A stretch of 64,000 bases of DNA from Pelobates cultripes (taxonomy: Eukaryota; Chordata; Amphibia; Anura; Pelobatidae), in assembly GCA_933207985.1 (NCBI GenBank), contig OW240913.1:328753312-328817311 (forward strand), written 5' to 3'. This document shows, in pieces, positions 56,624 to 64,000 of the stretch. The translations under genes were made by a program, and so were the position numbers. The stretch's first letter is position 1; every line of letters starts with the position of its first letter. The notes under the pieces are model-generated. The model saw nothing but the letters and a program-made list of their open reading frames with translations. It ran no database searches and was not told where the DNA came from.

Positions 56624-57172
56624 CTAGTGCCATTGGAAGCCATGCATGTTCATGCCTCCACCTTGTTTTATAGATGATGTGGTATGCTTCAGATCATTAG
56701 GCGTTCCAAGCCTTCTCCACGCTCTTTTCTTCTTCTCATTCTGGTACAGGTTGATTTTAGTTTCATGTGTCCAAAGAATACTGTTCCAGAACTGGGCTGG
56801 CTTTTTTTTTAGATGTTTTACGACAAAGTCTAAGCTGGACTTTCTATTCTTGAGGCTTATGAATGGTTTGCACATGGTGGTGAATCCTCTGTAATTGCTC
56901 TTTATGGTAGACTTGGATAATGATATGCCAACTGTTGTAAAGAGTTTTTGTTTTTTACCATGGAAAGGATCCATCATCCACCACTGTTGTTTTCCATGGA
57001 TGTCCAAGTCTGTTTGTATTGCAGAGCTCACCAGTGCATTCTTTTTTTCACAGAATGTACAAAACTGCTGATTTTGCCACTCTTAATGTTTCCTCTAGCT
57101 CTTTTTTTTTTTTTTTTTTTTTTTGGCCCTAAGGATGGCCTGTGTTTCACTTGTATTAAAATGTTCCTTTGA
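56624..57172 (-). pseudogene. Tc1 transposase pseudogene, right-arm copy
   Basis: The longest piece is a 135-residue minus-strand stretch ending in a stop at 56624. It includes LSKSTIKSNYRGFTTM, a K-H-L-K-K-K-P-A-Q-F-W-N-S-I segment, LWTHETKINLYQN and GGGMNMHGFQWH. These correspond to the end of the DNA-binding region and the start of the catalytic core of Tc1 transposases. His replaces the first catalytic Asp (LWTHE for L-W-T-D-E). Past the LTR, C-terminal pieces occur at about 55830-55945. The second Asp and the Glu region are deleted. Inactive. Confidence 0.8.
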
Positions 57173-57530
57173 CGCATGTTGTGGATTCACAGCAACAGCT
57201 TCCAAGTATAAATGCCACCTGGAATCAGCTCCAGGCCTTTTACATGTGTAATTGATGCCAACATAATGGAGGAATAGCCCACACCTGCCCATGAAACTGC
57301 TTGTAGGTCAATTGTCCAATTATTTTTTAGTTCCTTTGGAAAGAGATGGACCACATACAAGATCTGTAATTGCTAAACCCTTCCTCCGATTTGGATGCAA
57401 ATACCTTCTAGTGGGTGAGAGACTGTGCTGTAAGCCCATATTCATTATTAAACGTGAATTTATTTTGGTAAACAACCACAAAAATAACAATACTTGTGTC
57501 AGTGTCCAAATATTATCTGAACCTAACTAC

Positions 57531-60120
57531 ATATGTGGAATTTGTGCATAGCTTATAAAGCATGGACGTCTTGGTGTTTATCCCTTCCCTTAAGCAATGA
57601 ATTGTAAAGAATTTAAATCTGAACTGGAAAATTGTGACTAATGTTGAGTTGAAGAAGTTTTACCAAAATTTCAAATCACTAAAAATAATAGTGAGCAAAC
57701 CGGACAGAATATAAAGACTTTTAAATAAAACCAAGTCACATATCAAAAAGCTGCCCCTTCTAATCAAATACAAAAGAAGAAATTACTATTTACAGCTTTG
57801 ACATATTTTCCTAAGGTCCTGCTAATTATGTCTGACAAGCCTCGTTTCTCTGCTGTGGCATTACATGGGAAGTTTCCAGATCCTCTCATTAGGAAAATTG
57901 TCCTTAAGGGGAAAGGAAAGTGGTAGATCCAGTTAACAAATGTATGCAGGGTGGGCTTTATATTATTAATGTTAGATAAAAGATATCAGAAAATGAACCA
58001 CATCCCCACACATACTCCACCCACAGAGGAGGACATACCTAGAGTTATATGTATCACTATTAATTTGTAATTAGTACATTTGTAATCAAAACTGTGAGTT
58101 GTCATTAAACCACACATCCCCTCATTCTATAGATAATTAATTTTTTTTGCTTATCAATTTATATTATAAACACATGCATGGACACATACACACATAGGCT
58201 CACATAGTTGTAAACAAGCTCAGAGACGCCTTTTTAAAAATAAGCGTTTAAAAAGAATTTCAAAATGAAGGCAATTTAATTCTGTTTTCATTATGGCTAT
58301 TTTGGTCTTAATTTTGGAAATCACTTTGAATTTGTGGCAATCCTCACTTTAGTTTATAACCCTGACACACAGACTAACATAGGGGCTACTGATACTGAAT
58401 CCATGTTGTCTGATATTTTTTTTGTGACCTGCTATTGTCCTGAAATTCTGAGTGTTGTACTCACATTCTGTGATCAATTAGGCACATATATCTCCCTCGG
58501 CCTGGTTGCACAGGGGTAACTTTGCATTGTATATACAAATGTGTATCTGATCTGTACACTAAGTAACAACTGGGAGGCCAAATGTTCCCTAGAGTCACTG
58601 CACTTGGGAATGGCCTACCTCTACATTCACTGTACACAGATCTTCTGTGCCCCATGATCCATCGGATGAGCCATTATTATGTTGTAATAATGTCACTTAA
58701 GAATGAAGTCTGGAATGATTGTATTAATGTGTATAATGATGAACTTTCGAAACACTATAAAAAGTGTATGTAACTCTGAGATTAATGAAGGTATAATAAC
58801 AAATGATGTAGCCCTCTGATGTCCTTTGATGCAAGAGAAAGTTATGGAGATATTTAATATTGAAGAGAGAGAGGTGAAAGGGTGGAGCATGATCGCAATA
58901 TTTCACCAACTGAAATTAGTAAAAGGAGGTGCTTCGCACTTAAAAGACGAAGCCAGGGAACTAACGTTCTCCAATGAAGGAATGTGGGCGAAACACGTCA
59001 CATGTATGTCACGGAAAGGCGGACCAGAGAATCCTATATAATCAGGAACTATAAAATACGGAAGAAACATTGTACATTTGGGCAAGTGTGCCTTATTGAG
59101 CTTGATTGTGAGTTATCCTAGTGAATACCTGACACTTTCTAATACAGTTTTTTAGTAATAAAGAATTTGGATATTGTGCCAGTGGTTGAAGAAAAGATTT
59201 TTAGGTGTATCCTTACATTAACTTTTTTATACTTGTGTATATATGTTTAAGATATGGACGGTCTGCACTATATATTCTTGTAGTATTATTCACAGATTAT
59301 GATCAGGTTGTGAAGACTACTTGTTAAGTGGACATTTGAGAGCATCAGTTTTTGTATTGGGTATTTAGGTTTCCTGTTCCACATTATATTTTGTGCTATT
59401 TACTATTATTTTTGCACTTGTTTATAAGGATCTACACATATTTGTATTTTGACCGATCAGGAGTGTGACTCTCATCAACCTCAGGTAGCCTGGAACACAT
59501 ATAACCTCGTGCTACATCTAGATTTAGGACCAACAATTCTTAGTATCACATCACAGTATGCAATGTGGGATTTTAAAGTGTGATTAGTTCATCAAAATAA
59601 CATACAAATCAAATTGTAATTTTTTGCAATTATGAAATGATAGGTTTCAGTTCCTTAATTACACTGGATAGGAAGGGGACATTTCCAACTAGGTCTGACA
59701 TTATAATTATAATAAAATAAAACGATATATGCTACCATAATATTTACATGGTGCCGTGTCTATATAAAAGTATGGGAGGATTAGCATATTGATGCACAAA
59801 CTATGTTTACGAGCACATTTCATGTTTAAGTGCTAGCAATAATCACTAAACAATATACACTATATCAGTCGCTTCCAACTCTGCTTCTAATTGTATTACA
59901 TTTAGATCTGATGTTTACTTTACATTAACTATAATTTAAAGGTATCTCTAGCACAACCTCATTGAGTAAAAAGAATGTATTTGATTTGTATTGATCCTGA
60001 AGATAAAAATCTTGTCCAGATTGCACAGCTGTTATGTTGAGGAATTATGGAAGATTTTGTGCATATAGAAGGTAGCTGTGACTGTAAAAAACACAGTAAC
60101 TAAAATAGAAAGAGGAAAAA
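57531..60120. other. Duplicated DNA, mirror of 36110-38890
   Basis: No gene recognised. It contains the mirrored Penelope-like hammerhead-like block at 58971-58997 and the empty hAT site at 57581-57600. Confidence 0.5.
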
Positions 60121-60590
60121 TACTTAAAGGACCACTATAGTGCCAGGAAAACAAACTCGTTTTCCTGGCACTATAGGGTCTTTGGTTTCCCCCCACCCTC
60201 AGGTTCCCACTCCCGCTGGGCTCAAGGGGGCTGAAGGGGTTAAAAACTTACCTTTCTCCAGGGCTGGGCTCCCTCGGACTGGGGAACTCTCCTCCTCCTC
60301 CCAAACGTCAGCGCTGAATGCGCGTGTGCGGCAAGAGCCGCTTGCGAATTAAGTCAGTCCATAGGAAGAATTTCTCAATTATTTTCACAGTGAGAAGCGC
60401 GGAAGCGCCTCTAGCAGCTGTCAGTGAGACAGACACTAGAGGCTGGATTAACCCTAGTGTAAACATAGCAGTTTCTCTGAAACTGCTATGTTTACAGCTG
60501 CAGGGTTAAAACTAGAGGGACCTGGCACCCAGACCACTTCATTGAGCTGAAGTGGTCTGGGTGCCTATAATGGTATACTCAAGAACTATA
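60121..60590. mobile_element. TTAA-family MITE, right-arm copy
   Basis: Mirror of 35640-36105, starting TTAAAGGACCACTATAGTGC and keeping both snap-back ends and the minus-strand AG|GTAAGT at about 60247-60254. Confidence 0.75.
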
Positions 60591-60779
60591 ACCACTACAT
60601 TGCACCAAAATGACACTTACCCGGTATGACGTTTATGGCACTAGCTATAGCAGAGGTAGTCAACCTAGTCCCTACCGCCCACTAGTGGTCGGTTTGGGAT
60701 TTCAGGTGGGTGGTGGTGGGTTCTGAGGAAAACACTCAGTGGGCCTCGATGGCCGTGGACCAAGGCCAGTAGGGAAGAT

Positions 60780-61075
60780 CCTTTCATCTCCCCTGCCATT
60801 TAATGAAGAGTCAACCTTGCTGTAAGCACTCTCGGGCATGTGAGGAGATCAAAGATCTCGCTCACAGGCTCGCTGGCACTTAGTTCCAGCAGATGGAGGC
60901 TGGTCGGAGTGTTGACACACATTACCATGGCAACACTCCGATACAGTGCTGTGTTCGCAAGAGGATAGGAGAGTCAGCCTGCAGCTGGAGGAGCTGCAGG
61001 CTAAAGTGAACATGCCGCCACTGGACCACCATGGCTTGCAGCATTATGTCCTCCCTCCCTGGTAAAAGGTAAGAA
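60780..61075 (+). mobile_element. GC-rich foldback core, right-arm copy
   Basis: Mirror of 35095-35460. ATTACCATGGCAAC lies at 60921-60934, GGACCACCATGGC at about 61024, and AG|GTAAGA at 61068-61075. Confidence 0.7.
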
Positions 61076-61129
61076 GAAGGGAAGGGGACATATTAAGATA
61101 GATTTTTACATCTCACCCACCTACACACA

Positions 61130-61640
61130 GCATAGGCTCCATGCACTCCTCACACACACCAAAGATCCCTTGGCACCCTTCATACAAAGCAAAGACCCTA
61201 TGCACCCTTCACACACAAAAACACACACTGCGCTCCTCACACACACATACGCACTGCCCCCTCACAAACACACGCACTGCCCCTTCACACACAAACTGCA
61301 CCACTAACACGCACACAGACTGCCTCCTCACACGGCTACCGCCCGATCAAACGCACACCGCCCCCTCACATGCGCACCGCCTTCTCACACGCACACCACC
61401 ACCTTCACACACACACACCGCCCCTTCACACACGCATCGCTCCCTTCACACACACACCGCCCCTTCACACATGCACTGCCCCCTTTAGACGTGCACAGCA
61501 CTTTTCACACACGCACAGCACCCTTTACACACTACACCCTTCACCCACACACACACACACAGCACACCCTTCACACACAAACACACACACACAGCATCCT
61601 TCACACATATACAGCACCTCACAGACACACATAGAAAAAA
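61130..61640. repeat. CA-rich minisatellite, right-arm copy
   Basis: Mirror of 34570-35050 (CGCACTGCCCCCTCACACA type). It shows unit-level differences, as expected of a fast-changing array. Confidence 0.9.
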
Positions 61641-61679
61641 AAGTAGAATAGAAAACAAAAATAGATGAACTTCCTATTT

Positions 61680-63425
61680 TTTTTTTAAAAATGACTTAGT
61701 TAAAATTTCTATGAGATTCTTTCTCCTTACAAAAATATAAACCAAGTGTTATCAATTTAATTAAAAGTGACTGTGATAATAATACTCAATTGAATTCATT
61801 GGGAAAACCAACACAGGGGACATACTTTGGGACATTCCCACTCTTTTCTTGATTGTTCTACTGGTTTATAAAAATGTGATAACTGAGTATTGTTATTATA
61901 TCTGTATAGCAGTTGAAGTGTTTGCCTTAAAAAGCGTTACCGTATCGTAGTGAATCAGCCAGTAAACAGCAACACTCAAGAACAGTTAGAAAGAAAACCA
62001 CTGATCTCAAGAAAAGAGTCAGGTTCCCTCTTTAGTTTTAATCAACATGAATGATTTTGAATTGCGAGACGTAACTAAACCCTTGTTACTAATAAACTAC
62101 TGTAAGTGAAAAGTCCCTCTCCACATTATATAAAGAGAGGGCCTTGTCAAAGTCTAATCACTTCAGGCTTGACATGACCTTTCTGGGATACTTGAGTAAA
62201 GAAAATAAGGCTCAAAGCTGTCTATGCTCCAGAATCACATTATCTTAAGTATTTAAATAATCATTCTAAGAGAATAAAGATGCTCATTCAAGATTGCCGT
62301 ACAGTTGCAGTGGGAAAAAATCAGCCAACTGCTCCAAAACGCTGCAATGTGCAATGAGTATTGCAAGAACAATCACAATTAGTGAGCGCTTCATAGGACT
62401 GTATCAAAAATTAAACAAAGCAAGTTTTGAAAGAAATTAATTCAGGTTTATTCACTAAAGCAAAAATTGTTGAGAATTCCAAGTGAATTTCCAATTTAAC
62501 CCATTGCTGCCATTAGGACATGTCATTATGTCCTCAAAAGCATTGGCTTTAATAAAGTTAGGGGCGTAATGACATATCCTAATGTCTGTGCCCCTGCAGC
62601 CTCCCAAGTAATACTAAACCCAGGCAGTTCCCCAGTGAAATATATTTTATGAACTATTAAATATTTAATGTGTTGATATAAATATTATAAGTTTTATTCA
62701 GATTACTTCCAGAACACTGAAATTAAGAAGCCATACCTAGGCCTATAGTATCACAGACTTTCATTGTATAGGAATGGAGACCACATCTGGTTCACTTTAA
62801 TAGTGATGGTTGAAGGGCCTGTTTATAGTAACCTTTGACCTAAGCTTTGCAAGATAGACTCCCTGGGATGTCTCACATTTCTAAAGGCATTTATTCAATC
62901 ACGTATATAGAAGTTCTTTGTGTTCTTTGTCTTACATATTTTACCGCCAAATATAACGTATGGCTTTAATCATAAATTTCAAATGATGCTAAGTCACTCC
63001 CCTCTCTCTAAGATAGCCACTTATTTTAAAGTAAGGCAATCTTATGTATACGCCCCTCTGTAACTGAATTTTAAACCTATAAAACTGATTGTAGCTTAGG
63101 ATTCGTGGCCAATACCTTTTTTACTTCAAAAATGGATAACATCTGGAACATTGCTCTGTATTGGACAGAGACTGTTAATGACATATGTTTTTACCGGATG
63201 ATGTGAATATTGAAATAAATATACGGTTTTAATTGCAAAGATACTTGATTCGATTTGTTAACTGGTATGTGACAAACAAACATCTCAAGGAATGCCAATT
63301 TCCTACACCCAGCAGATAATTGGTTGCGATCGGAGACACGTGATTGCGGGGACAGGCTGGCACGGCCATTGATTTGTATCTATGTGCCTTTCTTTTCCCT
63401 CCCTTTGATCTGAGGCAGAAATATC
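61680..63425. other. Duplicated unique DNA, mirror of 32815-34555
   Basis: No gene recognised. A 14-bp segment (TGACTTAGTTAAAA) near 61690 is absent from the left arm. Confidence 0.5.
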
Positions 63426-63429
63426 ATAG

Positions 63430-63887
63430 CTGGCAGCAGGGCCGGACTGGGAAGAAAATTTGGCCTGGCATTTTCTAATCACAACGGCCCACTGAGAAGG
63501 TGGCGGGGCCAAATAGGGTGTGTTTTGTCATCACCAATGACAAGCAAGCCCCATCACAAAGTGAGCATGTTGGTTCGATGCTCTTCCAGGTCAGACCATG
63601 CGCGGAGCTCTGCTGAACAGTTACAGCATGAGGAAAAGGCCCAGCATTTTGTTCTGCACAGTGCAAGCAAATTTTATAAAATGCTTGCGCTGTGTTTCCT
63701 TGCAACTTGTCTCTGGTGTCTCCATAGATGGGATACCAGAAGACAAAAATGCCAGGAAAGAGTATTGTGCATGTGTTTGGACCTGCTTAGGGGATTGCAT
63801 GTGTGTAGAGTGAGCTGTTGTGTGGTTATGTGTAAATAGGTTAGTTTCAGTTGTGTTGTGTTTGTGGTGTAATTTAATGTATGTGTT
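63430..63887 (+). mobile_element. GC-core family terminal block, right-arm copy
   Basis: GGGCCGGACTGGGAAGAAAA at about 63439 and GGCCCACTGAGAAGG at about 63485. Mirror of 32333-32810. It ends at the arm breakpoint. Confidence 0.5.
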
Positions 63888-63894
63888 TTACTCA

Positions 63895-64000
63895 CTGCCC
63901 CTCCACCCCCCTTCTACACCCTGTCACTCACTGCCCCTCCACCCCTTCTACCCCCTGTCACTCTACCCCCTCTATCCCCTGTCACTATCCCTCTACCCCC
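63895..64000. repeat. C-rich minisatellite at window end
   Basis: ACTCACTGCCCCTCCACCCC units, the reverse complement of those at 31150-31366. The array continues beyond the window. Confidence 0.9.

Larger units (their letters stand above)
55605..57530 (-). mobile_element. Tc1-like transposon, right-arm copy
   Basis: Termini CAGTTAGGTCTGGAAAAATT at 55605 and the reverse complement of GTTAGGTTCAGATAATATTT at 57530. Removing the solo LTR leaves about 1.33 kb. This copy shows the insertion site of the left-arm nest without the nest, at 57405-57416. Confidence 0.85.
55577..63887 (-). repeat. Right arm of the giant inverted duplication
   Basis: Reverse-complement match to 32331-47419, lacking the 6.5-kb nest and the 205-bp hAT MITE. 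Small indels are visible: about 45 bp missing near 60610 relative to 35566-35612, and a 10-bp difference in the LTR. Beyond 63887 the arms part company. The right arm then reads as minisatellite like 31150-31366 reversed, implying about 0.95 kb absent relative to the left. Confidence 0.95.

Overview
The window reads as gene-poor vertebrate nuclear DNA, almost certainly from an anuran amphibian. No exon of an ordinary cellular gene could be supported. The assignment rests on the mix of repeats: Tc1/mariner copies of several ages, a DIRS tyrosine-recombinase retrotransposon, Penelope-like fragments, L2-like and L1-like LINE remnants, hAT miniature elements starting TAGTGATGTC, and TTAA-flanked miniature elements of a kind I associate with frog assemblies. 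Species cannot be resolved. The only intact protein-coding reading frame I accept is a 338-residue Tc1-type transposase (51552-52568, minus strand) with a DD37E catalytic triad, in an element with both ends and TA target duplications.

Layout. 1-9 kb: unique DNA plus a GC-rich foldback core, a long C/A-rich minisatellite, a Penelope-like fragment and a hAT miniature element with two 148-bp arms. 9.2-14 kb: an L2-like LINE, a second LINE 3' end, a decayed Tc1 and a mariner-type remnant. 14-30 kb: mostly unique DNA with a 91-bp minisatellite running into an assembly gap, a 984-bp foldback element with TA duplications, an L1-like ORF1 pseudogene and an unusual crossed inverted repeat. 29-32 kb: foldback cores and CA/TG minisatellites.

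The dominant structure is a very large inverted duplication: left arm about 32.3-47.4 kb, right arm about 55.6-63.9 kb, mirror images across an 8.2-kb spacer that holds the intact transposon. Arms share the same Tc1 copy, the same solo LTR inside it, and the same flanking unique DNA. The left arm alone carries a 6.5-kb nest: a 72-bp TTAA element inside a 6.0-kb DIRS element inside a TTAA-flanked miniature element inside the Tc1 copy. It also alone carries a hAT miniature element with a perfect 8-bp target duplication. These give a relative time order. Homology is visible from 32.3 kb and 63.9 kb inward and resumes in a minisatellite at the window end, so the duplication probably extends past the window. 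An assembly gap lies exactly at the inner end of the left arm, so misassembly must be excluded.

The best candidate for something undescribed is a dispersed family of GC-rich foldback cores, each paired with its own CA/TG minisatellite and most carrying a strong splice-donor-like AG|GTAAGW. It appears about seven times here, and one copy (19210-20193) shows both termini.
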